A stretch of 64,000 bases of DNA, taken from the NCBI GenBank assembly GCA_963742725.1, contig CAVUMX010000001.1, positions 682,001-746,000 on the forward strand. Direction: 5' to 3'. Source of the DNA: CAVVAL01 sp963742725 (lineage in GTDB: Bacteria > Actinomycetota > Actinomycetes > Mycobacteriales > Cryptosporangiaceae). How positions within the stretch are numbered: position 1 is the stretch's first letter; each line of letters starts with the position of its first letter. Position numbers and translations under genes: made by a program. Under the pieces are notes generated by a model. It worked only from the letters and a program-made list of their open reading frames with translations, had not been told where the DNA came from and searched no databases. Positions 55,640 through 63,648 of this stretch are shown piece after piece.

Positions 55640-55735
55640 CCGGCCGCCGCTCCCGGCCGCCGCTCCCCGTCGCCGCTAGCCCGGCCGCCGCTCCCGGCCA
55701 CCGCTCCCGGCCACCGCTCCCGGCCACCGCTCCCC
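55640..55735. repeat. 13-bp tandem repeat after the aldehyde dehydrogenase gene
   Basis: About seven imperfect units of ggccaccgctccc / ggccgccgctccc. The last units, up to 55735, are near-identical. The 3' end of the gene itself (ggccgccgctaa) looks like the ancestor unit. Simple slippage is the likely origin. Confidence 0.75.
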
Positions 55736-55736
55736 G

Positions 55737-55791
55737 AGTTTCGGACTTTTGAGGGTCGCGGGGGCCGCGTAGCCCTCAAAAGTCCGAAACT
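55737..55791. repeat. Palindromic repeat C, copy 4
   Basis: Arms 55737-55756 and 55772-55791 with 19 of 20 pairs and a 15-bp centre (cgcgggggccgcgta). The second base pair is flipped relative to copy 1 (agt/act instead of act/agt), a compensatory pair. It lies 18 bp beyond the pnkp stop, between convergent genes. Confidence 0.92.
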
Positions 55792-55809
55792 GGAGGGCGG
55801 GCCGCGCGG

Positions 55810-58338
55810 CTACAGGCGCGGGTCGACCGGCTCGCTCTCCAGCGCGAGGACGGCGAACACCGGCTCGTGGATCCGCCACGCGGGTTCCCCGGCGGCGAGC
55901 CGGTCCAGCGCTTCCAGGCCGAGCGCGTACTCGCGGAGGGCGAGCGACCGCTTGTGGTTCAGTCCGCGCTGGCGGAGTCGCGCCAGGTTCGCCGGTTCCG
56001 TGTAGTCGGGGCCGTAGATGATCCGCAGGTACTCGGGGCCACGGCACTTCACTCCGGGCTGGACCAGCCCCTTCGCGCCACGGACGACGGCGTCGACCGG
56101 CTTGACGACCATCCCTTCGCCGCCGGCGCCGGTCAGCTCGGTCCACCAGGCTGTGGCGGCCTCGACCGAACCGGCGTCCGACAGGTCGACGAAGCGGCGG
56201 TCCGTGCCCCGGAGCAGCCCCGGATCGGCGGCGACGAGACGGTCGAGGACGGCGAGCTGCCAGCGGTGGTCCCGTCCGGCGAACGACCGTCCTTCCCCGG
56301 CGAGGATCTGGAACGGCGCCAGCGCCAGCCCGTCGAGCCCGTCGACCGGCCAGCAGTACCGCCGGTACGCGTCGGTGAACGCGTCGGCGTTGGCGGCCCG
56401 CCGGGCCACGCGCTCCCGGAGCGCCGCGAGGTCGATCCCCCGGGCAGCGGCCCGCTCCAGCGCCGCGACCGCCGCCGGCAGCGCCGCCCGGGCGGCCGCG
56501 CCGACGGATGCGTACTGCGTCCGGATCAGCCCTTCCGCCTTGGCCGACCACGGCAGCAGCTCGGCGTCGAGCAGCAGCCAGCCGGTCTCCAGCTCGTCCC
56601 ACAGGCCGGCCGCGCCGACGGCTCCCGCGACCCGGTCCAGCAACGCGGACGGGTCGTCGAGGAACGCGCGTCCGGTGCGCGTGTAGATCACCCCGGTCTC
56701 GCCGGTGTCGACGCCGAACCGCGCCGCCGCGACTGACGCGTCCCGGCACACCAGGACGACCGCGCGCGAGCCCATGTGCTTCTCCTCGCACACGACCTCC
56801 CGGACGCCGTCCGAGGCGAACGCCGAGAACGCCTCCGCCGGGTGTTCCAGCAGCCCGTCCAGCGCGGACGTCGCACACGGTGCCATCGTCGGCGGCAGGT
56901 ACACGAGCCAGCGCGGATCGATGGCGAACCTGCTCACCACCTCCAGCGCGGCGGCGGCGTTCTCCTCGCGGACGGTCACCCGTCCGTGGTGCGCGGTTTC
57001 GACGACCCGCTTCCCGAGGACGTCCCGGACGTCGAGCATGCCGGGCTCCCGGGTCGTCTCGACGGGGGCGAGCGGCCGTACCGGCTCGTACCAGACCCGC
57101 TCGGCCGGCACCGAGACCAGCTCCCGCTCGGGATAGCGCAGGGCGGTGAGCCGTCCGCCGAACACGCACCCGGTGTCGATGCAGAGCGTGTTGTTCTCCC
57201 AGGACGGTTCGAGGACGGGCGTATGCCCGTAGACGACCATCGCGCGGCCCCGGTAGTCGCGGGCCCACGGATACCGCACGGGGAGGCCGTAGGAGTCGGT
57301 CTCCCCCGTCGACTCGCCGTACAGGGCGAACTGCCGTACCCGGCCGGACGCCCGTCCGTGGAACGCCTCTTTGAGCCCGGCGTGCGCGATCACGAGCGAG
57401 CCGCCGTCGAGCACGTAGTGGCTGACCAGTCCGTACATGAAGTCTTCGGCCTGCTTGCGGAACTCGTCGGACTCGGCGGCGAGCTGCTCCAGCGACTCGG
57501 GCAGCCCGTGCGTGAGCTGGACGTTGCGCCCGCGCAGCGCCCTGACCAGCTTGTTCTCGTGGTTGCCGGGCACGCAGAGCGCGTCGCCGTCACCGACCAT
57601 GCCCATGACGAGGCGCAGCACGCCGGGCGTGTCCGGGCCGCGGTCGACCAGGTCGCCGACGAACGCGGCCGTCCGGCCGTCGGGGTGGCGGGCGCCGACG
57701 GCGTGGCCCTGCTCGTAGCGCAGGACGTAGCCCAGCTCGCCGAGCAGCGTGCGCAGCTCCGACGCGCATCCGTGGATGTCGCCGATGATGTCGAACGGTC
57801 CGGTGAGGTCGCGCTTGTCGTTGTAGGCCCGCTCGTACTCGATGGCGGCGGCGTCCACGTCGGCCTGCGACGTGAGCACGTGGACCTTGCGGAATCCCTC
57901 CTTCGCCAGCCCGCGGAGGGACCGGCGCAGCTGCGAGCGCTGCCGGCGGATCACGGCGGCGCCGAAGTCACGGTCCGGACGGGTCGCGTTCCGGGCCAGG
58001 CAGACGTCCTCGGGCAGGTCGAGGACGATCGCCACCGGCAGGACGTCGTGCTCCTTCGCCAGGTCGACCAGCGAACGCCGCGACTCGACCTGCACGTTCG
58101 TCGCGTCGACCACGGTGAGCCGGCCGGCGCGGAGCCGCTTGCCCGCGATGTAGTGCAGGACGTCGAACGCCTCCGGGGTGGCCGCCTGGTCGTTCTCGTC
58201 GTCGGCGACGAGGCCACGGCACGTGTCGCTCGACAGGACCTGGGTCGGCGCGAAGTGCCGGGCGGCGAACGTCGACTTGCCCGATCCGGACACGCCGACG
58301 AGCACGACCAGCGACAGCTCAGGGATGGCCAGCGTCAT
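55810..58338 (-). CDS. pnkp: Polynucleotide kinase-phosphatase-ligase Pnkp (RNA repair)
   Basis: An 842-residue three-domain RNA end-healing and sealing enzyme. The kinase has Walker A GVSGSGKST near residue 15. The metallophosphoesterase has GDIHG near 185, GDLVDRG and GNHE near 255. The adenylyltransferase (ligase) has Lys520 in CEEKHMGSR, followed by later ligase motifs such as EGMVVKP. Partners of this class act with Hen1, which 2'-O-methylates the repaired 3' end. The hen1 gene is upstream and overlaps by 4 bp (ATGA), as in bacterial Pnkp/Hen1 operons. Two copies of repeat C lie at both sides of the operon. Confidence 0.97.
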   Translation of the reverse strand: MTLAIPELSLVVLVGVSGSGKSTFAARHFAPTQVLSSDTCRGLVADDENDQAATPEAFDVLHYIAGKRLRAGRLTVVDATNVQVESRRSLVDLAKEHDVLPVAIVLDLPEDVCLARNATRPDRDFGAAVIRRQRSQLRRSLRGLAKEGFRKVHVLTSQADVDAAAIEYERAYNDKRDLTGPFDIIGDIHGCASELRTLLGELGYVLRYEQGHAVGARHPDGRTAAFVGDLVDRGPDTPGVLRLVMGMVGDGDALCVPGNHENKLVRALRGRNVQLTHGLPESLEQLAAESDEFRKQAEDFMYGLVSHYVLDGGSLVIAHAGLKEAFHGRASGRVRQFALYGESTGETDSYGLPVRYPWARDYRGRAMVVYGHTPVLEPSWENNTLCIDTGCVFGGRLTALRYPERELVSVPAERVWYEPVRPLAPVETTREPGMLDVRDVLGKRVVETAHHGRVTVREENAAAALEVVSRFAIDPRWLVYLPPTMAPCATSALDGLLEHPAEAFSAFASDGVREVVCEEKHMGSRAVVLVCRDASVAAARFGVDTGETGVIYTRTGRAFLDDPSALLDRVAGAVGAAGLWDELETGWLLLDAELLPWSAKAEGLIRTQYASVGAAARAALPAAVAALERAAARGIDLAALRERVARRAANADAFTDAYRRYCWPVDGLDGLALAPFQILAGEGRSFAGRDHRWQLAVLDRLVAADPGLLRGTDRRFVDLSDAGSVEAATAWWTELTGAGGEGMVVKPVDAVVRGAKGLVQPGVKCRGPEYLRIIYGPDYTEPANLARLRQRGLNHKRSLALREYALGLEALDRLAAGEPAWRIHEPVFAVLALESEPVDPRL

Positions 58339-59720
58339 CGGGTGAACACCGCCATCTGCGTCGCGGGACCGAGCTCGGGATCTTCGGGGCCGACGGGCGC
58401 GATCCGCACCTCATAGCCGTAGCGGTCTGCGGCGCTCCCGGCCCAGGACGCGAACTCCTCGCGCGTCCATTCGAACCGGTGGTCCGCGTGCCGGACCTGG
58501 CCTTCCGGCAGCCACTCGTAGCGGACGTTGTACTCGACGTTCGGTGTCGTCACGACGACCGTGCCCGGCCGGGCGTGCCCGAAGACGGCATGTTCCAGCG
58601 CGGGCAGCCGTCCCGGGTCCACGTGCTCGACCACCTCCATGAGGACGGCGGCGTCGTACCCGACCAGCCGGTCGTCGGTGTAGGTCAGGGCGCCCTGGAT
58701 CAGGCGGACCCGATCCCGCTTGCGCTCCGGCATCCGTTCCAGCCGCAGCCTGCGCTCGGCGTGGGCCAGCGCGCGGCACGACACGTCGACGCCGACGACC
58801 TGGGTGACGTGCGGCTCGTCGAGCAGATCGGCCACGAGCACGCCGTCGCCGCAGCCGAGGTCCAGCACCCGCGCGGCCTGGACCTCGTGCAGCGCCCGGA
58901 TCACCGCGCGGCGCCGCAGCACGCGCAGTGGCTCCTGCCGTTCGTCCGGCGCCGCGTCGTCGGCAGGGACTGCGTTGTCGAGGGCGTCCGGGTCGGTGTC
59001 GTCGGACTCCGCCAGCCGGGCGAGCGTTTCGCGGACGAGGCCACCACTCCGGCGCAGGTAACGGCGGACGATCAGCGCCCGCTCCGGGTGCCCGGCCAGC
59101 CATTCCTCGCCGGCGGCGAGCAGCTTCTCGGCCTCGTCCGCGCTGACCCAGTAGTGCTTGGCGTCGTCGAGGACGGGCAGCAGCACGTACAGGTGGCGCA
59201 ACGCGTCCGAGACCGTGGCGGTGCCGGTGAGCGTGAGCCGGACGTACCGGCTCGCGCCCCAGCCGGGGAAACGCTCGTCCAGCGGCACCGGCTCGGCGCG
59301 GACCTGCCAACCCAGCGGCACGAACAGGCGTTCGGCCAGGTCGGCGCCGCCCCGGCACGGAACCGCCGGCAGGGCGATCTCCAGCGGGATCGGCACGGAC
59401 ACCAGCTCCGGGCGGTCCTTCGACCGTCCCTGCATCGCGCTCTTGAACACCCGGCTGATCGCCACGGCGAGCAGCGACGACGCCGCGTACGGACGGTCGT
59501 TCACGTACTGGCCGAGCGCGAACGAACCCGCCGCGCCGCGCGCCTTCACCAGGCCGACCGGGTCGACCTCCAGCAGCAGCGCGGCCGTACCCGGCGCCGG
59601 GAAGAACGCCGTGGCGGTGCCGTACGCCAGGTCGAACTCGTGCACCCGGTCCGGATGCTTGACGAGCAGGTACGACAGGTCGCCGGCTGGTTCATGAGTG
59701 GTCGTGACGGTCAGTAGCAC
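58335..59720 (-). CDS. hen1: RNA 3'-terminal 2'-O-methyltransferase Hen1
   Basis: A 461-residue protein. The N-terminal half is the Pnkp-binding and activating domain (MLLTVTTTHEPAGDLSYLL, HPDRVHEFDLAYG). The C-terminal half is a SAM-dependent methyltransferase with VLDLGCGDGVL near residue 290. Its Mn-binding residues lie in LMEVVEHVDP near 360 and VRHADHRFEWTREEF. It marks the broken RNA 3' end before ligation by Pnkp. The GTG at 59720 gives the conserved MLLTVTTTHEP start. It is translationally coupled with pnkp. Confidence 0.96.
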   Translation of the reverse strand: MLLTVTTTHEPAGDLSYLLVKHPDRVHEFDLAYGTATAFFPAPGTAALLLEVDPVGLVKARGAAGSFALGQYVNDRPYAASSLLAVAISRVFKSAMQGRSKDRPELVSVPIPLEIALPAVPCRGGADLAERLFVPLGWQVRAEPVPLDERFPGWGASRYVRLTLTGTATVSDALRHLYVLLPVLDDAKHYWVSADEAEKLLAAGEEWLAGHPERALIVRRYLRRSGGLVRETLARLAESDDTDPDALDNAVPADDAAPDERQEPLRVLRRRAVIRALHEVQAARVLDLGCGDGVLVADLLDEPHVTQVVGVDVSCRALAHAERRLRLERMPERKRDRVRLIQGALTYTDDRLVGYDAAVLMEVVEHVDPGRLPALEHAVFGHARPGTVVVTTPNVEYNVRYEWLPEGQVRHADHRFEWTREEFASWAGSAADRYGYEVRIAPVGPEDPELGPATQMAVFTR

Positions 59721-59805
59721 CCGTCCACTATCCCGCGCCGCCCCAAGCCGGTTTCCTGCGCGCGCCGGCCCCGCCCACCCGCCACCCGCCCGCACCCGCC
59801 CGCCG

Positions 59806-59860
59806 ACTTTCGGACTTTTGAGGGTCGCGGGGCCCGCGGAACCCTCAAAAGTCCGAAGGT
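59806..59860. repeat. Palindromic repeat C, copy 5
   Basis: Arms 59806-59825 and 59841-59860, 19 of 20 pairs (the other is a G-U type), 15-bp centre cgcggggcccgcgga. It ends 7 bp beyond the nucS stop codon and 85 bp before the hen1 start. Confidence 0.92.
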
Positions 59861-59867
59861 GGGGGCC

Positions 59868-60527
59868 TCAGAACAGGCGCAGCGAGCTGTCCTCGACGCC
59901 GCGGAGGGCGTCGTAGTCGAGCGTCACGCAGCGGATGCCCCGGTCGACGGCCAGGACCTGGGCCTGCGGCTTGATGATCTGGGCGGCGTAGACACCGGCC
60001 ACGGGCGCGAGCAGCGGATCGCGGTTGAGCAGCTCCAGGTACCGCGTGAGCTGTTCGACCCCGTCGATCTCGCCCCGGCGCTTGATCTCGACGGCGACCG
60101 TCTGGCCCGATCCGTCGCGGCAGAGGATGTCGACCGGCCCGATCGCCGTCGGGTACTCGCGGCGGATCAGCGTGTACCCCTCGCCGAGCTGCCCGATCTG
60201 GGCGGCGAGCAGCTCCTGGAGGTGCGCCTCGACGCCGTCCTTGACGAGGCCCGGGTCGACGCCGAGATCGTACGAACTGTCGTGGATCACCTCGTCGATC
60301 GTGATGCGCAGTTCCTCGCCGGTCTTGTTCACCACCGTCCAGCGGCCTTCGTGCTCGTCGAGGCGGCACGGCGGGCTCATCCAGTTCAGCGGCTTGTAGG
60401 CGCGGTCGTCGGCGTGGATCGACACCGAACCGTCCGCCTTGACGAGCAGCAGCCGGGTGGCCATGGGCAGGTGGGCGGTGAGCCGTCCGACGTAATCGAC
60501 GGAGCAGCGGGCAATGACGAGGCGCAC
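59868..60527 (-). CDS. nucS: Mismatch-specific endonuclease NucS (EndoMS)
   Basis: A 219-residue nuclease of the non-canonical mismatch repair of actinobacteria, which lack MutS/MutL. The N-terminal domain begins VRLVIARCSVDYVGRLTAHL. The C-terminal RecB-like nuclease carries the acidic set in IGPVDILCRD and VAVEIKRRGEIDG. The protein ends with a short hydrophobic tail (SLRLF) of the kind known to bind the sliding clamp. The GTG at 60527 is chosen because it begins the conserved MRLVIARCSV. Repeat C copy 5 follows its stop. It is divergent from the DUF2252 gene. Confidence 0.96.
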   Translation of the reverse strand: MRLVIARCSVDYVGRLTAHLPMATRLLLVKADGSVSIHADDRAYKPLNWMSPPCRLDEHEGRWTVVNKTGEELRITIDEVIHDSSYDLGVDPGLVKDGVEAHLQELLAAQIGQLGEGYTLIRREYPTAIGPVDILCRDGSGQTVAVEIKRRGEIDGVEQLTRYLELLNRDPLLAPVAGVYAAQIIKPQAQVLAVDRGIRCVTLDYDALRGVEDSSLRLF

Positions 60528-60600
60528 GGGCGCCAAGGCTAGTTCATCCGGTGTCGGACTTCGGACCGGACATGCGGCGCGGCGGAGTTACCGTGGCGGC

Positions 60601-62007
60601 ATGACCGCGACCGCGCCCCGCCGCCTGCAGAGCAGGGTGTTCCAGCCCTGGGTGGACCCGTCGGAGGTGCGTGTCGCCGGGCAGCAGCTCCGGACGCGGG
60701 CTCCGGTCGAGGCGCACGCGCACCACGAGCCGGCGGACGACCGTCCGGACCCGGTCGGCGAGGTCGAGCGGGTCAACACCGGCCGGCTCCGTGAGCTGGC
60801 GGCGCTGCGGGTCGGACGGATGGTCAGCTCCCCGTTCGCGTACCTGCGCGGATCCGCCGGGCTGATGGCCGCCGATCTCACCGCCAGCACGGTGACCGGC
60901 ATCGCCGCGCAGATCTGCGGGGACGCGCACGCCGCCAACTTCGGCCTCTACGCCTCGCCCGAGCGGCGCCTGGTCATGGACGTGAACGACTTCGACGAGA
61001 CCGTCCAGGGACCGTGGGAGTGGGACGTCAAGCGTCTCGCCGCCAGCATCGTCGTCGCCGGCCGGGAGGCGGGCGTCCCGGACGAGCAGTGCGAACGGGC
61101 CGCCCGCGACTGCGTCGACACCTACCGCGCGGCGCTGCGCGAGATGGCCGGCATGCCGGTGCTGGAGGCCTGGTACCTCACGACGGACCGCAACACCCTG
61201 GAGCACTTCAACGTCGGCGACATCACCGAGACGTTCGAGCGGGTCCGCAAGAAGGCGAAGAAGAACACCAGCCGCAAGGTGGCCGCGAAGTTCACCCAGC
61301 GGATCGAGCGGGACGAGTGGCGGTTCGTGCCCGATCCGCCGATCCTCACGTCGGTGCCGGACGGCATCGCCGCCGACGTGGTCGCCGGGCTGGAGTCGTA
61401 CGCCGGGCAGCTGCACCCCGAGCTGCGGTACCTGCTGTCCCGGTTCTCGGTCGAGGACGTCGCGTCCCGGATCGTCGGGCTCGGCAGCGTCGGCCTGCGC
61501 AACTACGTCGTCCTGCTGCACGGCAACGGCGAGGACGCGCTGGTCATGCAGGTCAAGGAAGCCCGCGACTCGGCCGTCGCGCCGCACCTGCCGCCCGGCT
61601 ACCCCGTCCACACGGGACACGACGGCCAGCGGATCGTCCAGGGCCAGCAGTGGATGCAGACCGTCAGCGACATCCTGCTCGGCTGGACGACGATCGACGG
61701 GCGCGAGTTCCTCGTCCGCCAGTTCCGCGACATGAAGGGCAGCATCGACCCCGCCGCCCTCAAACCGGACGAGCTGGACGACTACGCCCGCGTCGTCGGC
61801 GCGGTCCTGGCCCGCGCGCACGGCGACTCGACCGATCCACGGCGGCTGTCCGGCTACTGCGACGGCCAGTCCGAGCTGGACGGTGTCGCGTTCGACACGG
61901 CACTGGCCCGGTTTGCCATGCGGTACGCCGATCAGACCGAGCGGGACCACGCCGCGCTGCTGGCGGCCGTCCGCTCCGGACGGATCCCCGCAGAGGTGGT
62001 GCCGTGA
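60601..62007 (+). CDS. DUF2252 domain protein
   Basis: A 468-residue protein of the DUF2252 family, distantly related to kinase/aminoglycoside-phosphotransferase folds. Characteristic segments are MVSSPFAYLRGSAGLMAADL, ICGDAHAANFGLYASPERRLVMDVNDFDE and WDVKRLAASIVVA. HxxNF followed by NDFDE is the expected nucleotide/metal-binding pair. The ATG at 60601 is close to nucS in the other direction. The product has no assigned pathway. Confidence 0.88.
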   Translation: MTATAPRRLQSRVFQPWVDPSEVRVAGQQLRTRAPVEAHAHHEPADDRPDPVGEVERVNTGRLRELAALRVGRMVSSPFAYLRGSAGLMAADLTASTVTGIAAQICGDAHAANFGLYASPERRLVMDVNDFDETVQGPWEWDVKRLAASIVVAGREAGVPDEQCERAARDCVDTYRAALREMAGMPVLEAWYLTTDRNTLEHFNVGDITETFERVRKKAKKNTSRKVAAKFTQRIERDEWRFVPDPPILTSVPDGIAADVVAGLESYAGQLHPELRYLLSRFSVEDVASRIVGLGSVGLRNYVVLLHGNGEDALVMQVKEARDSAVAPHLPPGYPVHTGHDGQRIVQGQQWMQTVSDILLGWTTIDGREFLVRQFRDMKGSIDPAALKPDELDDYARVVGAVLARAHGDSTDPRRLSGYCDGQSELDGVAFDTALARFAMRYADQTERDHAALLAAVRSGRIPAEVVP

Positions 62008-62054
62008 CCGCGCGCCGCCGAGCGATCCTGGCGGGCGCGTGTCACAGTCAGAGT

Positions 62055-62417
62055 ATGCGTACGTACCCGCAGAGTGACCGGCTGCCGGGTGATCCTGGGC
62101 CCGACGTCGTGCCGCCGATGCCGCCGCCGTCGCCGATGCGCCCGCCTGATCCGGGGCCGCGCCCGGAGCCGCCGCCCGCGCCGGTTCCTGTGCCTGCACC
62201 ACCGCCTCGACCGGGTCCCGAACCTGAACCACCTGGGCCTGTGCCGCCGCCGGAGCCCGAACCGAGGCCGGAGCCCGAACCGCCGGGGCCTGGGCCTGTG
62301 CGGCCGCCTGAGCCGGAGCCCGTTCCGCCCGTGGATCCCCCGCCGGTCCCGATGCCGCCGCCCGACCCGCCGAGCCCCGTCCCGGGGCCGACCCCACCGG
62401 CACCGCCACCGTCATGA
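62055..62417 (+). CDS. Proline-rich small protein
   Basis: A 120-residue frame, more than half proline, of PEP/PPEP-type repeats (PPPAPVPVPAPPPRPGPEPE), with a short start MRTYPQSDRLPGDPG. Its stop overlaps the start of the next gene by ATGA, a pattern seen for other coupled genes in this window. No signal peptide. It could be a disordered linker-like protein or simply a low-complexity frame. No good Shine-Dalgarno is visible. Confidence 0.5.
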   Translation: MRTYPQSDRLPGDPGPDVVPPMPPPSPMRPPDPGPRPEPPPAPVPVPAPPPRPGPEPEPPGPVPPPEPEPRPEPEPPGPGPVRPPEPEPVPPVDPPPVPMPPPDPPSPVPGPTPPAPPPS

Positions 62418-63151
62418 CCACGACGGCCGAGCCGGTGACGACGACCACCCCGCGCCCGCTGCGACGCGTGTTGCTCACGCAGGCATGGTGCGAGGTCACG
62501 TTCCTGCACTGGGCCGTCGACCCGGACGACGTCGCGCCGCTGCTTCCGCGCGGCGTCTTCCCCGACGTGTTCGACGGCGCCACGTACGTCGGCCTCGTCC
62601 CGTTCCGGATGCGTGCCGCCGGACTGTTCCGCGGCCCCGGCGTCCCGTACTTCGGTGACTTCGCGGAGACGAACGTCCGCCTGTACTCCGTCGACGAGGC
62701 CGGACGCCGCGGCGTCGTGTTCCGCTCCCTGGAGTCCACCCGGCTGGCGACCGTCCTCGGCGCGCGCCAGCTCGGCGTCCCGTACACCTGGGCGAGGATG
62801 CGGGTCGCCCACGCCGGCGACGTGTGGAGCTACACGAGCAGCCGGCGCTGGCCGGCGCCGCGCGGGGCACGGTGCCGGGTCATGGTCCGGGTGGGGGCGC
62901 CGCTCGCCGCCCCTGACCCGCTGGAACGGTTCCTCACCGCGCGCTGGGGCCTGCACCTGAGCCAGTTCGGCCACAGCGCGTACTGGCCGAACGAACACGC
63001 CGAATGGCCGCTGCACACCGCCGAACTGCTCGCGTTCGACGACGACCTGGTCGCGGCCGCGGGTCTGCCCCAGATCAACCGTCCGCCGGTGAGCGTGCTG
63101 TTCTCCCCCGGCGTCCGCGCCCGCTTCGGCACGCCCACCCGCATCACCTGA
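62414..63151 (+). CDS. DUF2071 (YqjF-like) protein
   Basis: A 245-residue protein with the DUF2071/acetoacetate-decarboxylase-like beta fold. Family segments are TFLHWAVDPDDVAPLLPRGV, YVGLVPFRMRAAG, FAETNVRLYSVDEAGRRGVVFRSLE and the late LRYGHSAYWP-like FGHSAYWPNEHAEWPLH. The ATG overlaps the proline-rich frame's stop. Function not known; YqjF in Bacillus is uncharacterised. Confidence 0.9.
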   Translation: MTTTAEPVTTTTPRPLRRVLLTQAWCEVTFLHWAVDPDDVAPLLPRGVFPDVFDGATYVGLVPFRMRAAGLFRGPGVPYFGDFAETNVRLYSVDEAGRRGVVFRSLESTRLATVLGARQLGVPYTWARMRVAHAGDVWSYTSSRRWPAPRGARCRVMVRVGAPLAAPDPLERFLTARWGLHLSQFGHSAYWPNEHAEWPLHTAELLAFDDDLVAAAGLPQINRPPVSVLFSPGVRARFGTPTRIT

Positions 63152-63210
63152 GCCGGACGGGCGCGGCGGCGCGGAAGGCGTGGGTGAGCGGCGCACGCCA
63201 GCGGCGGGGG

Positions 63211-63648
63211 TTACGGCGTGGGGAAGTTCCGGACCCAGCGGCGCTGCCACGGCGTCTCGACCGCACGCGCGTTGTAGTGCGTCCGCGTCCACGCGACCGC
63301 CTCGCCCGCCGGCACCCCGGCCAGCACCGCCAGGCACGACATGACCGTGCCCGTCCGGCCGACGCCCCCGTTGCACGCGACCTCCACCCGCCGCCCCGCC
63401 CGCGCCTCGTCGTGCAGTGCTCGGATCTGGGCGATCGCCTCGGCGCGGTCGCGGGGCAGCAGGAAGTCCGGCCAGTCGATCCAGCGCCGCGTCCACGTCA
63501 GCTCGCCGTCGTGACGGCGTCGCAGGCGGTCAGAGCCGAGGTACAGCCCGACGTCCGGCAGCGGACCCGCCGGCCTCCCGTGCCGCAGCCCCCGCCCCCG
63601 CACCCATGACCCGTCCGGCAGCTCGATCGCCCCCGTCAGACCGGTCAC
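63211..63648 (-). CDS. Protein-tyrosine phosphatase-like protein
   Basis: A 145-residue protein with a Cx5R phosphatase loop: Cys92 and Arg98 in ACNGGVGRTG. The histidine usually before the cysteine is alanine. The rest fits the small dual-specificity phosphatase-like fold in actinobacteria (LYLGSDRLRR, DRAEAIAQIRAL). The GTG start overlaps the stop of the upstream DUF4230 gene (GTGA), so the two are coupled. Substrate unknown. Confidence 0.8.
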   Translation of the reverse strand: MTGLTGAIELPDGSWVRGRGLRHGRPAGPLPDVGLYLGSDRLRRRHDGELTWTRRWIDWPDFLLPRDRAEAIAQIRALHDEARAGRRVEVACNGGVGRTGTVMSCLAVLAGVPAGEAVAWTRTHYNARAVETPWQRRWVRNFPTP

